This document shows, piece by piece, positions 1 through 12,860 of a stretch of DNA of 64,000 nt. The notes under the pieces are model-generated. The model was not told where the DNA came from and made no database searches. It saw nothing but the letters and a program-made list of their open reading frames with translations. Made by a program: the position numbers and the translations under genes. Numbering within the stretch: the stretch's first letter is position 1; each line of letters begins with the position of its first letter. This DNA is from Enterobacter asburiae (GTDB taxonomy: Bacteria; Pseudomonadota; Gammaproteobacteria; Enterobacterales; Enterobacteriaceae): positions 124,001-188,000 of the forward strand of contig NZ_VRKN01000006.1 in the NCBI RefSeq assembly GCF_008080435.1. The letters are read 5' to 3'.

Positions 1-264
1 AATGTGCTTACCAGAAAGGGCCAGATAGACAGAAGAAATCTGGCAATCTGCCATTAATTCAGCCTGATCGATGGCGCGCTGAACGCATTTCACCACCGAT
101 TCAAGATCGTTTACCCCACCTTTATCCATACCACGGGACGGGCAACTGCCTACGCCAATGATATTGACCATACCGTCGGGCAGAACTTCCCCTACTAAAG
201 CGGCAACCTTCGCGGTGCCAATCTCCAGTCCAACTACCAGTTTTCTGTCCGTCGCCTTGATCAT
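1..264 (-). CDS. ftsA: Cell division protein FtsA (N-terminal part)
   Basis: FtsA is the actin-like ATPase that tethers FtsZ to the inner membrane and recruits later division proteins. Only the first 88 codons are present; the gene runs off the left edge. The translation begins [20 protein letters not shown], and the [10 protein letters not shown] stretch is the phosphate-1 loop of the actin/Hsp70 ATPase fold. The ATG overlaps the ftsQ TGA as ATGA, a typical translationally coupled junction. ftsZ would be expected next, outside the window. Identity is secure from sequence and position after ftsQ. Confidence 0.97.
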   Translation of the reverse strand, partial: MIKATDRKLVVGLEIGTAKVAALVGEVLPDGMVNIIGVGSCPSRGMDKGGVNDLESVVKCVQRAIDQAELMADCQISSVYLALSGKHI

Positions 265-1103
265 TGTTGTTCTGCCTGTACCTGTGCCTGATTCTGTTGC
301 TGATTAGGTTCCTCGACCGGAGCCGGTACCCAACCGACTGCTGCGCCTGAGTCATAGCGCAAATCAACGTAGCTTATCCGTTTGCCGTCAGTCTGTGCCT
401 GCTGCTGTAAAACCGGGTAAAGTTCGACAAACCGCGCCAGACGCTTCATTGTGTCCCCGCGTCCCAGGTTGAGCTTAATGCCGTTCGTTAACGTCAACTG
501 CCAGGAACGGCGCGCCGTCATTGCAGCATCTTTTAACGTAAACCTGTCCTTCGCCAGCACCTGACCCATTTCGCGAAAACCCTGTAACACTTCGTTTTCA
601 CTGCCTTCAGGGCCATACAACATCGGTAAATTTTGCTTGTTGACACGATCGGCTGGGACGCTGAAGGAATTTCCGTCTACGTCAACCATGTGCTGATCAT
701 TCCAACGCGCAATGGGCACATATTCAACCAGATGAATCTTCAATTCATCAGGCCATTGCTTTCTTACGCTCGCCTGTTTTATCCATGGCAGACGTTCTAT
801 CTGACTCTGGATAATATTGACGTCCTGCGTCATAAAGGTGCCAGGCGAGCCCAGCGCCAGAATTGACTGGCGAATATCGTCGTTACGCGTGTAGTGACGC
901 TCACCGGTGACCACCAGCTTAGAAAGTGGCAACCGCTGCGCATCTTCCATCCAGCCCAGGACCATCCAGCCGCTGATAAACACGGTGCACAGCACCCCGA
1001 GCAGGAAAATGATGCCTGCAAGACGCGTTCCATTACTGCGGCGTGAAGAGGCGTATTCTTCCTCGTCATCGCGGTTGCGCGTGTTCAATGCAGCCTGAGA
1101 CAT
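261..1103 (-). CDS. ftsQ: Cell division protein FtsQ
   Basis: FtsQ is the bitopic inner-membrane protein that joins FtsL and FtsB in the FtsQLB complex, which triggers septal peptidoglycan synthesis by FtsWI. The 280 residues show a short charged cytoplasmic tail, one membrane segment at about 28-50, then a periplasmic POTRA domain (about 57-126, starting near [11 protein letters not shown]) and a beta domain. K-12 FtsQ is about 276 residues. The C-terminus is rich in Gln/Pro/Glu and probably disordered. It follows ddlB by one base and overlaps ftsA by four bases. In E. coli extra promoters for ftsQAZ lie in this area; I did not locate them here. Confidence 0.97.
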   Translation of the reverse strand: MSQAALNTRNRDDEEEYASSRRSNGTRLAGIIFLLGVLCTVFISGWMVLGWMEDAQRLPLSKLVVTGERHYTRNDDIRQSILALGSPGTFMTQDVNIIQSQIERLPWIKQASVRKQWPDELKIHLVEYVPIARWNDQHMVDVDGNSFSVPADRVNKQNLPMLYGPEGSENEVLQGFREMGQVLAKDRFTLKDAAMTARRSWQLTLTNGIKLNLGRGDTMKRLARFVELYPVLQQQAQTDGKRISYVDLRYDSGAAVGWVPAPVEEPNQQQNQAQVQAEQQ

Positions 1104-1104
1104 A

Positions 1105-2025
1105 TCAGCCCGCCTGGTCCAGAATGCGTACGACTAACTGCGAGAAACTCATCCCCGCCTGACGCGCGGCCATCGGCACAAGGCTGTGGCTGGTCATTCC
1201 CGGAGAGGTATTCACTTCCAGCAGATAAAATTGTCCATCACTGTCCTGCATCACGTCGATGCGTCCCCAGCCGCGGCAACCCAGAACATGCCAGGCTTTA
1301 AGCACCAGGGACTGTAAATCTGCTTCACGCTCAGCTTCAAGACCACAAGGGCAGAAATATTGCGTCTCATCAGAGAGATACTTCGCCTCATAATCATAGA
1401 AGGTTCCGGCCGGTTGGATACGGATTGACGGTAAAATTTCTTCGCCAAGCATCGCGACGGTAAATTCCGGCCCGCTGAGCCATTTTTCAATCAGAACGTC
1501 TTCATCATGTTGAAATGCCAGTGCTAACGCGGACGAAAGATCTTCAGCTTTGTCTACTTTGGACATTCCCACGCTGGAGCCTTCCCGGCTGGGCTTTACA
1601 ATAACCGGTAAGCCCAGTTCAGCAATGCGCGTATTAACGCTATCCGGCAGGCCCAATTCAAATTCGCGACGCGTCAGTGCCACCCACGGCGCAACCGGTA
1701 ACCCCGCGCCCTGCCACAGAAGTTTGCTGCGCAGTTTATCCATAGAGATAGCGGAGGCCATCACGCCGCTGCCGGTGTACGGCATGTCGATCAGATCCAG
1801 GAGGCCCTGCAGGGTGCCGTCTTCACCGCCACGACCATGCAAAGCGATAAAGACTTTATCGAAGCCCATGGCTTTTAATTGCGTCACGTCGACCTCTTTT
1901 GGGTCGACCAGGTGCGCATTGACACCACCCTCACGCAGGCCCGCCAGTACAGCCGCGCCAGAATTCAGGGAAACCTCGCGCTCGGCGGAGGTGCCGCCAG
2001 ACAGGACAGCAATCTTATCAGCCAT
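1105..2025 (-). CDS. ddlB: D-alanine--D-alanine ligase B
   Basis: DdlB makes D-Ala-D-Ala with ATP in the cytoplasm, the dipeptide that MurF adds to UDP-MurNAc-tripeptide. It has the ATP-grasp fold, with the N-terminal [14 protein letters not shown] motif and the C-terminal [14 protein letters not shown] motif that binds Mg-ATP and D-Ala. The open frame can start nine bases earlier, at 2034, but an AGGAGG ribosome site directly abuts that ATG and sits nine bases before the ATG at 2025. I therefore chose 2025, giving 306 residues as in K-12. It overlaps the end of murC by eight bases, which suggests coupled translation. Confidence 0.97.
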   Translation of the reverse strand: MADKIAVLSGGTSAEREVSLNSGAAVLAGLREGGVNAHLVDPKEVDVTQLKAMGFDKVFIALHGRGGEDGTLQGLLDLIDMPYTGSGVMASAISMDKLRSKLLWQGAGLPVAPWVALTRREFELGLPDSVNTRIAELGLPVIVKPSREGSSVGMSKVDKAEDLSSALALAFQHDEDVLIEKWLSGPEFTVAMLGEEILPSIRIQPAGTFYDYEAKYLSDETQYFCPCGLEAEREADLQSLVLKAWHVLGCRGWGRIDVMQDSDGQFYLLEVNTSPGMTSHSLVPMAARQAGMSFSQLVVRILDQAG

Positions 2026-3493
2026 GATGCTCATCCTCCTGCGTTTGCGGCTTCAGTTTGATTTCAGCTAAGGTACGGGCGATTTTGCCGATATTTCCCG
2101 CACCCTGAATCAGAATTAAATCGTTACCTGTCAGGACCGGTGCCAGAATTTCCGCCACCTGTGCAGGGTCAGAAACCAGAATAGGGTCCACTTTACCGCG
2201 TCCGCGGATGGTGCGACATAAAGAACGACTGTCTGCGCCCGGAATAGGAGTTTCGCCCGCTGAATAAACATCCAGCATTAACAGGGTATCGACCTGTGAC
2301 AGGACGCTGGCGAAATCGTCATACAGATCGCGCGTACGCGTGAAGCGGTGCGGCTGGAAGACCATCACCAGATTTTTGTCAGGCCAGCCTGCACGTGCGG
2401 CTTTAATGGTGGCATCCACTTCGGTCGGATGATGGCCGTAGTCGTCCACCAGCATCGCTGTACCGGCTTTACCGTTCACGGCGTCCAGCGGGAATTCACC
2501 GAGGAAGTCGAAACGACGGCCGGTGCCCTGGAAGCTTTCCAGCGCGCGCAGAATCGCATCATCATCAATGCCTTCTTCCGTCGCGACGGCCACTGCCGCT
2601 GCGGCATTGAGGGCGTTATGGCGACCTGGCGCATTCAGCGTGACGTGCAGCAGTTCTTTGTCCTGACGCGCCAGAGTGAAATGCCCCTGCGCACCAATCT
2701 GTTTGTACTCTTCCACGCGGACGTCAGCGTCTTCACTGAAGCCGTAAGTGGTGATTTGACGACCCACGCGCGGCAGCAGCTCGCGGATCACCGGATCGTC
2801 TACGCACATCACCGCGCGTCCATAGAACGGCAGGTTGTGCAGGAAGTTGATGAAGGTCTGCTTTAAATTCTCGAAGTCACCCTGGTAGGTATCCATATGG
2901 TCAGCTTCGATGTTAGTGACAATCGCCACCATCGGCTGCAGATGCAGGAACGACGCGTCGCTCTCATCCGCTTCGGCAATCAGATAACGGCTGTGGCCCA
3001 GACGCGCATGTACGCCTGCGGCTTTGACCAGACCACCGTTGACGAACGTCGGGTCGAGACCCGCTTCCGCATAAATACTGGAGACCATCGCCGTGGTCGT
3101 GGTTTTACCGTGGGTCCCGGCAATAGCGATGCCGTGGCGGAAACGCATCAGTTCCGCCAGCATTTCTGCACGGCGGATCACCGGAATGCGCGCTTCATGC
3201 GCGGCAACGATTTCCGGGTTGTCCGAGGAGATGGCGCTTGAGACCACCACTACGCTCGCATCGCGCACGTTTTCCGGACGATGGTTAAAATAGATAGTCG
3301 CCCCAAGCGACGCCAGCTGCTGCGTAACAGGGTTTGGCGCCAGGTCAGACCCGCTGATCTGATAGCCTTCGTTAGCTAACACTTCGGCAATACCGCCCAT
3401 GCCAGCACCACCGATGCCAACAAAGTGAATGTGCCGGACGCGACGCATCTCGGGCACGATTGAACGCAGTTTTGCCAGTTGTTGTGTATTCAT
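2018..3493 (-). CDS. murC: UDP-N-acetylmuramate--L-alanine ligase
   Basis: MurC is the first Mur ligase: it adds L-alanine to UDP-MurNAc using ATP in the cytoplasm. The 491 residues equal the K-12 length. Visible are the N-terminal UDP-binding glycine loop (GIGGAGMGG, about 26-34), the Mur-ligase P-loop GTHGKTTTT near residue 125, and the C-terminal [11 protein letters not shown] stretch. It lies between murG and ddlB and ends inside the ddlB start region. A gap of 56 bases separates it from murG, the largest gap in this part of the cluster. Confidence 0.98.
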   Translation of the reverse strand: MNTQQLAKLRSIVPEMRRVRHIHFVGIGGAGMGGIAEVLANEGYQISGSDLAPNPVTQQLASLGATIYFNHRPENVRDASVVVVSSAISSDNPEIVAAHEARIPVIRRAEMLAELMRFRHGIAIAGTHGKTTTTAMVSSIYAEAGLDPTFVNGGLVKAAGVHARLGHSRYLIAEADESDASFLHLQPMVAIVTNIEADHMDTYQGDFENLKQTFINFLHNLPFYGRAVMCVDDPVIRELLPRVGRQITTYGFSEDADVRVEEYKQIGAQGHFTLARQDKELLHVTLNAPGRHNALNAAAAVAVATEEGIDDDAILRALESFQGTGRRFDFLGEFPLDAVNGKAGTAMLVDDYGHHPTEVDATIKAARAGWPDKNLVMVFQPHRFTRTRDLYDDFASVLSQVDTLLMLDVYSAGETPIPGADSRSLCRTIRGRGKVDPILVSDPAQVAEILAPVLTGNDLILIQGAGNIGKIARTLAEIKLKPQTQEDEHHG

Positions 3494-3549
3494 TCTCTAA
3501 ACGCCATCGACTACTTAAAATTCGTGCAGCGCAACACGCGCTGCGAGGG

Positions 3550-4614
3550 TTAAGCCTGGGCTGCCAGGCTCACTTCTTTTGCCACCCGTTCCGTCGCATC
3601 CGGGATAGCGGTCGCGCGCGCGCGTTGCGCCATCTCCAGCAGTGCGTCTCTGTTCCAGCCCGCCAGGGTGGTGGCGACCGCGTCGGCGGTAAATTGTGGC
3701 TGCTCAAAAATTTTCGCCGCGCCAGCTTTCTCAAGCGGCAGCGCATTCCAGTACTGCTGTCTGTCTTTGTGCTGGAACGGCACAAACAGGGCCGGCAGCC
3801 CGGCGGCGGCGATTTCGCTCACCGTCAGCGCGCCTGAGCGACAGACCACGACATCGGCCCAGGCATACGCTGCCGCCATATCGTCGATAAACTCGGTGAC
3901 TTTATGCTGTGGCTGCCCCGCCTCGGCGTAAGCCTGCTCAACGGTCTGCTGAGCGCCTTTTCCGCTTTGGTGCCAGATCGTCACGGCATCCCCCAGCTTT
4001 GCGGCAACCTGCGGCATCGTCTGGTTTAAAATACGCGCGCCCTGAGAGCCGCCGACGACCAGTACACGAACCGGCCCTTCACGGCCCGTCAGACGAGCGT
4101 CCGGCAGCGGCAGCGCCAGTACGTCCACACGTACCGGGTTACCCACCACGTCCGCTTTCGGGAACGCGCCGGGAAACGCCTGCATGACTTTGGTGGCAAT
4201 TTTCGCCAGCCACTTGTTGGTCAGACCGGCAATACCATTCTGCTCATGCAGCACAACGGGAATACCTAACGACCACGCCGCAAGCCCACCAGGACCAGAG
4301 ACATAGCCGCCCATGCCCAGCACCACATCTGGCTTAAAGCGCTTCATGATGGTGCGGGCCTGACGCCAGGCGTTAAAAATACGCACTGGTGCCAGCAGCA
4401 TTGCCTTGAGGCCTTTGCCCCGAAGGCCGGAAATACGAATAAAGTCGATCTCGATACCGTGCTTCGGTACCAGATCGGCTTCCATGCGGTCTGCGGTTCC
4501 CAGCCAGCGTACCTGCCAGCCCTGATCCATTAAATGGTGCGCAACCGCCAGCCCCGGGAACACGTGCCCGCCGGTACCGCCTGCCATCACCATTAACCGC
4601 TTCGGTTGATTCAT
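3550..4614 (-). CDS. murG: Lipid II synthase MurG (UDP-GlcNAc transferase)
   Basis: MurG transfers GlcNAc from UDP-GlcNAc to lipid I on the inner face of the membrane, giving lipid II. The protein has 354 residues (K-12 has 355). It is a GT-B glycosyltransferase: the [14 protein letters not shown] loop is at about 12-25, HEQN near 124, and the second glycine loop [13 protein letters not shown] near 188. The start overlaps the stop of ftsW by four bases. The substrate made by MraY and the product used by FtsW/FtsI are encoded in the same cluster. Confidence 0.98.
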   Translation of the reverse strand: MNQPKRLMVMAGGTGGHVFPGLAVAHHLMDQGWQVRWLGTADRMEADLVPKHGIEIDFIRISGLRGKGLKAMLLAPVRIFNAWRQARTIMKRFKPDVVLGMGGYVSGPGGLAAWSLGIPVVLHEQNGIAGLTNKWLAKIATKVMQAFPGAFPKADVVGNPVRVDVLALPLPDARLTGREGPVRVLVVGGSQGARILNQTMPQVAAKLGDAVTIWHQSGKGAQQTVEQAYAEAGQPQHKVTEFIDDMAAAYAWADVVVCRSGALTVSEIAAAGLPALFVPFQHKDRQQYWNALPLEKAGAAKIFEQPQFTADAVATTLAGWNRDALLEMAQRARATAIPDATERVAKEVSLAAQA

Positions 4615-5855
4615 CGTGAACCTCGTGTAAACGCCTGGGCTTTTTCCAGACGCGTTTCATAATCTATGCGTAACAAAAACATGATGGCCGTCGACATAAT
4701 CAACAGGCTGGAACCACCATAACTGATCAACGGCAACGTCAGACCTTTGGTCGGCAGCATACCCGCTGCGGCCCCGACGTTAACCAATGCCTGGAAGCTA
4801 AACCAGATACCAATTGAGCAGGCTAAGAAGCCTGAGAAGCGGTGATCGATCTCCAGCGCTTTCCGGCCGATGGACATGGCGCGGAAAGCGACGAAGAATA
4901 CCATTAATAGCGCTAATACCACACCGATATAACCCAGTTCTTCCGCAATAATGGAGAAGATGAAGTCAGTATGCGCTTCCGGTAAATACTCCAGTTTCTG
5001 TACCGAGTTACCCAGACCCTGTCCCCAGACTTCACCGCGCCCAAAGGCCATCAGCGACTGCGTCAGCTGATAACCGCTGCCGAAAGGATCTTCCCACGGG
5101 TTCCAGAACGAGGTCACACGGCGAATACGGTAAGGCTCAGCGAGGATCAGCAGCACAACCGCCGAAATCCCCATCCCGATGATAGCGATGAACTGCCACA
5201 GCTTCGCGCCCGCCAGGAACAGCATGGCCAGGGTGGTAACGAACAGCACGACAACGGTACCGAGGTCAGGCTGCGCCAGCAGTAATACTGCCAGCACCAA
5301 AATCACGCCCATCGGTTTTAAGAAGCCGCGCAGGTTGTTACGCACTTCATCTACCTTACGCACCAGGTAGTTAGCCAGGTAGCAGAACAGGGAGAGCTTG
5401 GTAAATTCCGCAGGCTGAATACGCAGCGGGCCAAAGGCGATCCAGCGTGATGCCCCGTTAACAGAGCTCCCCACTACCAGTACGATCAGCAGCATAATAA
5501 TTGAGGCGATCAGCATCGCCGTACTGTGCCGCTGCCAGAACTCCATTGGCAGACGCAAGGTCACCAGCGCCAGACAAAACGCCAGGATGATGTAAAGACC
5601 ATCACGCTTGGCAAACAGGAAAGGATCGTTCGCCAGACGCTGCCCGACAGGCATTGAGGCTGACGTCACCATAATAAAGCCGACCGCCGCCAGCCCCATC
5701 GTGAGCCAGAACAGCGTGCGGTCATACATGATCAGGCTGTCGTTATCTTTTTGACGAGAGCCCATCACCCAGCCTTTGAGTGCCGCAAACAACCATGACA
5801 GGATCCCAAATCCTGGCAGGCGCGGCATTTTCAGGCGAGGGAAAGATAAACGCAT
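4611..5855 (-). CDS. ftsW: Septal peptidoglycan polymerase FtsW
   Basis: FtsW is the SEDS-family glycosyltransferase that polymerises lipid II at the septum together with the transpeptidase FtsI. The 414 residues match the K-12 length and show about ten hydrophobic membrane segments after a cytoplasmic N-terminus. The loops between late segments contain the conserved [16 protein letters not shown] stretch and the [10 protein letters not shown] motif typical of SEDS proteins. It shares one base with murD and four with murG, so all three are probably one translational unit. Confidence 0.98.
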   Translation of the reverse strand: MRLSFPRLKMPRLPGFGILSWLFAALKGWVMGSRQKDNDSLIMYDRTLFWLTMGLAAVGFIMVTSASMPVGQRLANDPFLFAKRDGLYIILAFCLALVTLRLPMEFWQRHSTAMLIASIIMLLIVLVVGSSVNGASRWIAFGPLRIQPAEFTKLSLFCYLANYLVRKVDEVRNNLRGFLKPMGVILVLAVLLLAQPDLGTVVVLFVTTLAMLFLAGAKLWQFIAIIGMGISAVVLLILAEPYRIRRVTSFWNPWEDPFGSGYQLTQSLMAFGRGEVWGQGLGNSVQKLEYLPEAHTDFIFSIIAEELGYIGVVLALLMVFFVAFRAMSIGRKALEIDHRFSGFLACSIGIWFSFQALVNVGAAAGMLPTKGLTLPLISYGGSSLLIMSTAIMFLLRIDYETRLEKAQAFTRGSR

Positions 5856-7171
5856 CAGCCTAACTCCTTCGCCAGGCGGGTAAAGACATCACCACGCTGT
5901 TCGAAATTCTTGAATTGATCGAGGCTGGCACAGGCCGGAGAGAGCAGCACCATATCACCTGGCTTCACGCGAGGAGCAATCAGCCGCATCGCCTGTTCCA
6001 TGGTTTCGGTTTGCTCGGCAACCTCAGGGCGCAGTTCAGCCAGCTCGCTGCCGTCACGGCCAAAGCAGTACAGACGGACGTTATCTCCACAGAGATACGG
6101 TTTCAGGGAGGAGAAATCAGCTGATTTACCGTCGCCACCCAGCAGCAAATGCAGGGTGCCGTCAACGTGCAGGCCGTTCAGCGCGGCCTCCGTGCTTCCC
6201 ACGTTGGTGGCTTTGGAGTCGTTGATCCAGCGCACGCCGTTGTGCTCCAGCGCCAGCTGGAAACGGTGTGCCAGACCAGAAAACGTGGTTAACGCTTTCA
6301 GGCTGGAGGAGCGCGGCAGTCCTACTGCATCTGCCAGCGCCAGCGCCGCCAGGGCATTGGTATAGTTGTGCTGACCTGTGAGCTTCATCTCTTTCACGTT
6401 CAGCACTTTCTCGCCTTTCACGCGCAGCCAGGTTTCGCCCAGCTGGCGGTTCAGGTGGTAATCACCCATGGTAATACCGAAGCTAATACAGCGATCGTCT
6501 GCGCCACGCACCGGCATGGTCAGCGCATCATCGGCGTTAACCACGCAGACTTTGGCATTTTCATAAACGCGCAGCTTAGCGGCACGGTACTGCTGCAGAC
6601 CAAATGGATACCTGTCCATATGATCTTCAGTCACGTTGAGGATCGTCGCAGCCGCAGCATGCAGGCTGGAGGTCGTTTCCAGCTGGAAGCTGGAAAGCTC
6701 GAGAACATACAGCTCGCAGCCTTTGTCCAGCAGCATCAGCGCCGGCAAACCAATATTACCGCCAACGCCAACGTTCACGCCCGCTGCTTTCGCCATTTCA
6801 CCCACCAGGGTGGTGACGGTGCTTTTGCCGTTAGAACCGGTAATCGCGATAACGGGCGCCTGCGCTTCGCGGCAGAACAGCTCGATATCGCCGACAATCT
6901 TAACGCCCGCATCCGCGGCAGCGCTCAGCGAAGGGTGCGCCAGCGCCATCCCCGGGCTGGCGACAATCAGATCGGCTGCCAGCAGCCAGTCATCATTCAG
7001 ACCACCAAGGTGGCGTTCAACCTGTTCCGGCAGTTTGTCCAGACCCGGCGGAGAGACACGCGTATCCATCACGCGTGGCGTCACGCCGCGCGCGAGGAAA
7101 AAGTCCACGCAGGAGAGCCCCGTGAGGCCCAACCCGATGATAACGACTTTTTTGCCCTGGTAATCTGCCAT
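5855..7171 (-). CDS. murD: UDP-MurNAc-L-alanine--D-glutamate ligase
   Basis: MurD adds D-glutamate to UDP-MurNAc-L-Ala with ATP. It has 438 residues, as in K-12. The N-terminal Rossmann-like UDP site ([12 protein letters not shown]), the P-loop [10 protein letters not shown] near residue 112 and the conserved [10 protein letters not shown] and INDSKATN stretches are all present. It starts two bases after mraY ends and touches ftsW by one base. Confidence 0.98.
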   Translation of the reverse strand: MADYQGKKVVIIGLGLTGLSCVDFFLARGVTPRVMDTRVSPPGLDKLPEQVERHLGGLNDDWLLAADLIVASPGMALAHPSLSAAADAGVKIVGDIELFCREAQAPVIAITGSNGKSTVTTLVGEMAKAAGVNVGVGGNIGLPALMLLDKGCELYVLELSSFQLETTSSLHAAAATILNVTEDHMDRYPFGLQQYRAAKLRVYENAKVCVVNADDALTMPVRGADDRCISFGITMGDYHLNRQLGETWLRVKGEKVLNVKEMKLTGQHNYTNALAALALADAVGLPRSSSLKALTTFSGLAHRFQLALEHNGVRWINDSKATNVGSTEAALNGLHVDGTLHLLLGGDGKSADFSSLKPYLCGDNVRLYCFGRDGSELAELRPEVAEQTETMEQAMRLIAPRVKPGDMVLLSPACASLDQFKNFEQRGDVFTRLAKELG

Positions 7172-7173
7172 GA

Positions 7174-8256
7174 TTAACGTACCTTCAGCGTTGCCAGGCC
7201 AATCAGCACCAGCATCAGCGAAATAATCCAGAAGCGCACAATCACGCGCGGCTCCGGCCAGCCTTTCAGTTCATAGTGGTGGTGAATCGGCGCCATACGG
7301 AAGATGCGCTGACCGCGCAGCTTGAAGGAACCGACCTGCAAAATCACCGACAGGGTTTCAACCACAAACACGCCGCCCATGATTACCAGCAGGAACTCCT
7401 GACGCAGCAGTACGGCGATAATGCCGAGCGCACCGCCCAAAGCCAGAGAACCGACGTCACCCATAAAGACCTGCGCCGGATAGGTGTTGAACCACAGGAA
7501 GCCCAGCCCCGCACCGACAATCGCCGTACAGACGATCACCAGCTCACCCGCATGACGCAGATAAGGGATGTGCAGGTAGTTCGCAAAGTTCATGTTACCG
7601 GTCGCCCACGCCACCAGCGCAAAACCAGCGGCCACAAAGACGGTTGGCATAATGGCCAGGCCATCCAGACCGTCGGTCAGGTTAACGGCGTTGCCAGTAC
7701 CGACAATCACAAAGTAGGCCAGCAGGATGTAGAACAGCCCCAGCTGTGGCATCACGTCCTTAAAGAACGGCACGACCAGCTCGGTAGCTGGCGTGTCTTT
7801 CCCAGCCAGATACAGCGCGAAAGCCACGCCCAGCGCGATCACCGACATCCAGAAATATTTCCAGCGCGCGATCAGGCCCTTAGTATCTTTACGAACGACT
7901 TTGCGGTAATCATCAACAAAACCAATGATTCCGTAACCCACCAGTACCGTCAGAACGCACCACACGTACGGGTTGGAGGGATACGCCCACAGCAGCACGG
8001 AAACGACGATGGCGGTCAGGATCATGATTCCGCCCATGGTCGGCGTGCCGCGTTTGCTGAAGTGCGATTCCGGACCGTCGTTACGCACAACCTGGCCGAA
8101 AGAGAGTTTTTGCAGACGGGCAATCATGCGCGGGCCCATCCACAACGAGATGAACAGCGCAGTCAGCAGGCTGACGATGGCGCGAAACGTCAGATACGAA
8201 AAGACGTTAAAGCCTGAATAATATTTGACCAAATGTTCGGCCAGCCAAACTAACAT
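7174..8256 (-). CDS. mraY: Phospho-MurNAc-pentapeptide translocase (lipid I synthase)
   Basis: MraY joins phospho-MurNAc-pentapeptide to undecaprenyl phosphate to make lipid I in the inner membrane. The 360 residues equal the K-12 length and form about ten membrane segments. The acidic pair in GFVDDYRK (about 115), [10 protein letters not shown] and the PIHHHYE motif near the C-terminus mark the Mg-dependent active site. The start lies seven bases inside the end of murF. Confidence 0.98.
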   Translation of the reverse strand: MLVWLAEHLVKYYSGFNVFSYLTFRAIVSLLTALFISLWMGPRMIARLQKLSFGQVVRNDGPESHFSKRGTPTMGGIMILTAIVVSVLLWAYPSNPYVWCVLTVLVGYGIIGFVDDYRKVVRKDTKGLIARWKYFWMSVIALGVAFALYLAGKDTPATELVVPFFKDVMPQLGLFYILLAYFVIVGTGNAVNLTDGLDGLAIMPTVFVAAGFALVAWATGNMNFANYLHIPYLRHAGELVIVCTAIVGAGLGFLWFNTYPAQVFMGDVGSLALGGALGIIAVLLRQEFLLVIMGGVFVVETLSVILQVGSFKLRGQRIFRMAPIHHHYELKGWPEPRVIVRFWIISLMLVLIGLATLKVR

Positions 8257-9608
8257 GTCCCGTTCTCCTGTAATGCGTGCACAACCTCTTCCATGGCGGC
8301 ACTACGTGAACCTTTCACTAACACAGTCACAATTTGTTTTTCTGTAATCAACGCTTTAAGGCGCTCTATCAACGCGGCTTTGTCAGCAAAATGCTCGCCA
8401 ACGCCGCTGGCATGGCTAATCGCCTGGCTCAGTTTTCCTGCGCTCAGTACACAGTTCAGCCCCGCTGCTTTCGCCGCTTCACCGACCTGGGTATGACAGG
8501 CTTCGCTTTCGTCGCCCAACTCTGCCATATCGCCAACCACCATGATTCGGTAGCCCGGCATGTCAGATAACACCTGTACCGCCGCCGTCATCGAGCCAAC
8601 GTTCGCGTTGTAGGAGTCATCCAGCAGCAGCTTGTTTTCCGAAAGCTGAATCGGGAACAGGCGCCCCGGCACGGCTTTCAGGTTCGCTAGCCCGGTTTTA
8701 ATCGCTTCATGCGACGCGCCCACCGCCGTCGACAACGCCGCCGCGGCAAGCGCATTAGCGATGTTATGGCGACCCGGCAGTGGCAACAGTACCTCGACGC
8801 CACCCGTTGGGGTGGTGAGGGTGAACTCCGTGCCGTGCGACGTCACATGGATATTGGTCGCGGTAAAATCACTGTTGGCCGCATTCGGCGAGAAGCGCCA
8901 GGTTTTACGCGAACCAATGATGCTCTGCCAGTTCAGCCAGTCGTTGTTGTCGGCGTTCAGAATGGCGATACCGTCATCCGGCAGGCCGGTGTAAATCTCA
9001 CCTTTGGCTTTCGCTACACCTTCCAGCGAGCCAAAGCCTTCCAGATGCGCAGCCGCGAGGTTATTCACCAGCGCGGCTTCCGGGCGAGTCAGACTCACGG
9101 TCCAGGCGATTTCGCCCTGGTGGTTTGCCCCTAACTCGATCACCGCAAATTCATGCTCTTTGGTCAGGCGGAGTAATGTCATCGGCACGCCGATGTCATT
9201 ATTGAGGTTGCCCGCGGTATAAAGCGTATTACCGCACTGGCTGAGGATCGCCGCCGTCATCTCTTTTACCGACGTCTTGCCTGATGACCCGGTCAAGGCG
9301 ACAACGCGAGTAGGGACCTGCTGACGAACCCAGGCGGCCAACTCACCGAACGCGAGACGCGTATCTTTCACCACAATTTGCGGCAGATCGATATCGAGCT
9401 GGCGGCTGACCAGCAGCGCACCAGCGCCGTTCTCTTTGGCCTGTTCAGCAAAATCATGCGCGTCAAAACGCTCGCCTTTAAGCGCCACAAACAGACAGCC
9501 TGCAGTGATTTTGCGAGTGTCCGTCGTCACGGCATCAATCGTCAGGTCTTGCCCGTGCAGTTCGCCCTGCAGGATTGCAGCGGCCTGGCTTAACGTGATG
9601 CTAATCAT
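8250..9608 (-). CDS. murF: UDP-MurNAc-tripeptide--D-Ala-D-Ala ligase
   Basis: MurF adds the D-Ala-D-Ala made by DdlB to UDP-MurNAc-tripeptide, finishing the pentapeptide precursor. It has 452 residues, as in K-12. The Mur-ligase P-loop [11 protein letters not shown] lies near residue 107, and the [14 protein letters not shown] and [12 protein letters not shown] stretches are family signatures. It overlaps murE by four bases and mraY by seven. Confidence 0.98.
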   Translation of the reverse strand: MISITLSQAAAILQGELHGQDLTIDAVTTDTRKITAGCLFVALKGERFDAHDFAEQAKENGAGALLVSRQLDIDLPQIVVKDTRLAFGELAAWVRQQVPTRVVALTGSSGKTSVKEMTAAILSQCGNTLYTAGNLNNDIGVPMTLLRLTKEHEFAVIELGANHQGEIAWTVSLTRPEAALVNNLAAAHLEGFGSLEGVAKAKGEIYTGLPDDGIAILNADNNDWLNWQSIIGSRKTWRFSPNAANSDFTATNIHVTSHGTEFTLTTPTGGVEVLLPLPGRHNIANALAAAALSTAVGASHEAIKTGLANLKAVPGRLFPIQLSENKLLLDDSYNANVGSMTAAVQVLSDMPGYRIMVVGDMAELGDESEACHTQVGEAAKAAGLNCVLSAGKLSQAISHASGVGEHFADKAALIERLKALITEKQIVTVLVKGSRSAAMEEVVHALQENGTC

Positions 9609-11092
9609 GCCACGACTCCCAGCAGACGTGCTGCCGTTACGCGGTCCGAGTAGTCCAGACGGCGATTGCCAACGATCTGATAATCTTCATGGCCTTTACC
9701 CGCCAGCAGGACAACATCATTCTCCTGAGCCTGCATGATGGTGTTAGTCACGGCTTCCGCACGGCCTTCCACCACGCGAGCGCGGCCCGCGTCGAGCATG
9801 CCCGCCAGAATGTCATTAATGATGGCGCGCGGCTCTTCCGTACGCGGGTTGTCATCGGTGACAACCGGGATATCCGCGAACTGTTCTGCAATGGCGCCCA
9901 TCAATGGACGCTTGCCTTTATCGCGATCGCCGCCGCAGCCAAACACGCACCAGAGCTTACCGGCGCAGTGCAGGCGTGCCGCTTCCAGCGCTTTTTCCAG
10001 CGCATCCGGCGTGTGGGCATAATCAACCACAACGGTCGGTTTGCCCGGCGCGCTGAACACTTCCATACGGCCACAAACCGGCTGCAGACGCGCTGAGGTT
10101 TTCAGCAGTTCAGCCATCGGATAACCCAGCGCCAGCAGCGTCGCCAGCGCCAGCAGCAGGTTGCTGACGTTAAAGGCGCCCATCAGGCGGCTTTCAATTT
10201 CACCTTCCCCCCAGGAAGAGGCAAAGCGGATTGTCGCCCCGCTGTCGTGATAATTCACCTCAACCGCCTTCAGCCAGCGGCCGTGGCAGTTCGGATTGAT
10301 ATGGTCTTCCATCGACACCGCAACCGCATCCGGCAGCTTCGCCAGCCAGCGGCGGCCCACTTCGTCGTCGGCGTTGATGACGGCTTGTCCGTAATGGTGA
10401 GTAGAGAACAGCAGCCATTTCGCGGCTTCGTAGTGCTCCATATCACCATGGTAATCAAGATGATCGCGGCTCAGATTGGTAAACACTGAAGCAGCAAATT
10501 TCAGCGCCGCGACGCGGTGCTGTACCAGACCGTGCGAAGAGACTTCCATCGCCGCAAAGGTTGCCCCCTGCCCTGCCAGACCGGCCAGCACATGCTGTAC
10601 GTCTACCGCCGAGCCGGTGGTGTTTTCCGTCGGGCTCACTTTGCCGAGCAGGCCGTTACCCACGGTCCCCATCACCGCACCGGTTTCACCCAGCAGCTGG
10701 GCCCACTGCGCCATCAGCTGCGTGGTAGTGGTTTTACCGTTCGTGCCCGTCACGCCAACCAGACGCAGCTGGTCGGAAGGTTCGTGATAAAAACGTCCCG
10801 CCAGCGCGGAAAGACGTTCGTTTAACTGGCTGAGATAGATAACCGGCACCCCGTGCATTTCACGGATCTCACCGTCGGTTGCCTCATCTTTGGCCTCAGC
10901 AATAATGGCAGCCACACCTTGCGCAATCGCCTGCGGGATATAACGACGCCCGTCCGCCTGATGACCGACCACCGCCACAAAAAGATCGCCAGAAGCAGCC
11001 ACGCGGCTGTCCAGTACCATCTCTCGCAGTGCTCGCTCCGGTGCATTTGGCACCCACGGAGCGAGAAGGTCGCGCAAATTACGATCTGCCAC
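9605..11092 (-). CDS. murE: UDP-MurNAc-L-Ala-D-Glu--meso-diaminopimelate ligase
   Basis: MurE adds meso-diaminopimelate to the stem peptide. The 495 residues match K-12. The P-loop [11 protein letters not shown] is near residue 114. The DNPR sequence in [15 protein letters not shown] is the signature of the diaminopimelate-specific (Gram-negative) type, as opposed to the lysine type. Its first 14 bases overlap ftsI, so the ribosome site lies within ftsI. The precursor diaminopimelate comes from the pathway that includes dapB, also in this window. Confidence 0.98.
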   Translation of the reverse strand: MADRNLRDLLAPWVPNAPERALREMVLDSRVAASGDLFVAVVGHQADGRRYIPQAIAQGVAAIIAEAKDEATDGEIREMHGVPVIYLSQLNERLSALAGRFYHEPSDQLRLVGVTGTNGKTTTTQLMAQWAQLLGETGAVMGTVGNGLLGKVSPTENTTGSAVDVQHVLAGLAGQGATFAAMEVSSHGLVQHRVAALKFAASVFTNLSRDHLDYHGDMEHYEAAKWLLFSTHHYGQAVINADDEVGRRWLAKLPDAVAVSMEDHINPNCHGRWLKAVEVNYHDSGATIRFASSWGEGEIESRLMGAFNVSNLLLALATLLALGYPMAELLKTSARLQPVCGRMEVFSAPGKPTVVVDYAHTPDALEKALEAARLHCAGKLWCVFGCGGDRDKGKRPLMGAIAEQFADIPVVTDDNPRTEEPRAIINDILAGMLDAGRARVVEGRAEAVTNTIMQAQENDVVLLAGKGHEDYQIVGNRRLDYSDRVTAARLLGVVA

Positions 11093-12845
11093 CTGTACCC
11101 TCGCCTTGATTAATTACAAATTCACTTTTTTCGCCCGTCGCCAGCGCATCTGGTTCAATGTTCATGGTGCGTAACACGCCGCCCATGATAGCCCCGAACA
11201 CAGGCGCGGAGACGGCGCCGCCGTAGTATTTACCCGCCTGTGGATCGTTTATCACGACCACCAGCGCAAAACGCGGATTGCTTGCAGGCGCAACGCCTGC
11301 GGTATAGGCAATGTATTTGTTGATATAGCGGCCGTCCGGCCCTACTTTTTTCGCCGTACCGGTCTTGATGGCGATGCGATAACCTTTGATTGCCGCCTTC
11401 ACGCCGCCGCCGCCGGGCAGCGCCACGCTTTCCATCATATGAACCACAGTACGGACGGTCGATTCCGGGAAGATACGCTCACCGGGAACCGGTGGATCAA
11501 CTTTGGTAATCGACAGCGGACGATAAACGCCATAGCTGCCGATCGTTGCATAGACTCGCGCTAACTGTAACGGTGTCACCATTAGCCCGTAGCCGAAAGA
11601 GAAGGTGGCCCTCTCTATGTCAGACCACCGTTGTTTTTGAGGATATAAGCCACTGCGTTCTCCGACCAACCCCAAATTGGTCGCCTTTCCAAGCCCAAAA
11701 CGTGAGTAAGTCTCTACTAACGCTGAGGACGGCATCGCTAACGCCAGCTTTGAAACACCGACGTTACTCGACTTCTGTAACACCCCGGTCAGGGTCAATT
11801 CGCTATAGCGCGCCACGTCTTTGATTTCGTGACCGTTAATTCGGTAAGGAATGGTATTCAGTACGGTGTTTTCATTGACGATACCGCGCTGAAGAGCAGT
11901 CATGACCACCATCGGCTTAACGGTCGAACCCGGTTCGAACACGTCGGTGATGGTACGGTTACGCATAACATCCTTCTGCGTACCGGTGAGATTGTTAGGG
12001 TTGTAGGACGGGCTGTTGGCCATCGCCAGCACTTCACCCGTGCTGACATCGACTAACACGGCACTGCCCGATTCCGCTTTGTTAAAGGCCACGGCGTTGT
12101 TCAGTTCACGATAAACCAGCGCCTGTAACCGCTCATCAATACTCAGCGCAAGGTTATGTGCGGCCTGGCTGTCCGTTGAGGAAATATCCTCGATCACGCG
12201 ACCATAGCGGTCTTTACGCACAATGCGCTCGCCAGGCTGGCCGGTGAGCCATTTATCAAAGCTTTTTTCAACGCCTTCAATCCCCTGGCTATCAACGTTG
12301 GTAAAGCCAATGAGGTGAGCAGTCACTTCGCCGGATGGATAATAACGACGTGATTCCTCACGCAGATGGATCCCCGGCAGCTTCAATTTTTTGATGTAGT
12401 CCGCCATGTCAGGGTTCACCTGACGCGCCAGATAGATAAATCGCCCTCTCGGGTTCGTATTCACGCGTGAAGCTAGCTGGTCCAGCGGCATCTTCAGCGC
12501 ATCCGCAAGCGCCTTCCAGCGGTTATCAAGCGTGATCCCGCCTGCATCATGCAGTTCTTTCGGATCGGCCCAGATAGCCTTCACCGGCACGCTCACCGCC
12601 AGCGGACGACCCGAGCGGTCGGTGATCATCCCACGGGATGTCGACACTTCCTGGACGCGCAGAGAGCGCATATCGCCCTGGCGTACCAGCATGTCAGGGG
12701 CGACGATTTGTAACCAGGCCACGCGTCCCAGCAGGAAACCCAGCGCCAGTAAAATACAGCCGCAAAGCAACGCAAAACGCCAACTGATAAAGTTGGCCTG
12801 TTCTTCCTGACGTTTTGGTTTTAGCGTTTTTGCCGCTGCTTTCAT
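11079..12845 (-). CDS. ftsI: Septal transpeptidase FtsI (penicillin-binding protein 3)
   Basis: FtsI cross-links septal peptidoglycan and is the partner of FtsW. The 588 residues match K-12. A short cytoplasmic tail is followed by one membrane segment (about 24-42), a pedestal domain beginning near [15 protein letters not shown], then the transpeptidase domain with all three catalytic motifs: STVK (active-site Ser near 307), SSN (near 359) and KTG (near 494). There is no inserted YRIN/YRIK-type duplication of the kind linked to beta-lactam tolerance. The stop lies within the start of murE. Confidence 0.98.
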   Translation of the reverse strand: MKAAAKTLKPKRQEEQANFISWRFALLCGCILLALGFLLGRVAWLQIVAPDMLVRQGDMRSLRVQEVSTSRGMITDRSGRPLAVSVPVKAIWADPKELHDAGGITLDNRWKALADALKMPLDQLASRVNTNPRGRFIYLARQVNPDMADYIKKLKLPGIHLREESRRYYPSGEVTAHLIGFTNVDSQGIEGVEKSFDKWLTGQPGERIVRKDRYGRVIEDISSTDSQAAHNLALSIDERLQALVYRELNNAVAFNKAESGSAVLVDVSTGEVLAMANSPSYNPNNLTGTQKDVMRNRTITDVFEPGSTVKPMVVMTALQRGIVNENTVLNTIPYRINGHEIKDVARYSELTLTGVLQKSSNVGVSKLALAMPSSALVETYSRFGLGKATNLGLVGERSGLYPQKQRWSDIERATFSFGYGLMVTPLQLARVYATIGSYGVYRPLSITKVDPPVPGERIFPESTVRTVVHMMESVALPGGGGVKAAIKGYRIAIKTGTAKKVGPDGRYINKYIAYTAGVAPASNPRFALVVVINDPQAGKYYGGAVSAPVFGAIMGGVLRTMNIEPDALATGEKSEFVINQGEGTGGRS

Positions 12846-12860
12846 GCGTCGCGTTTTCCC

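Noticed and set aside
2026-2034. Earlier ATG for ddlB at 2034
   Set aside because: The AGGAGG site would directly touch this ATG; spacing favours the ATG at 2025.
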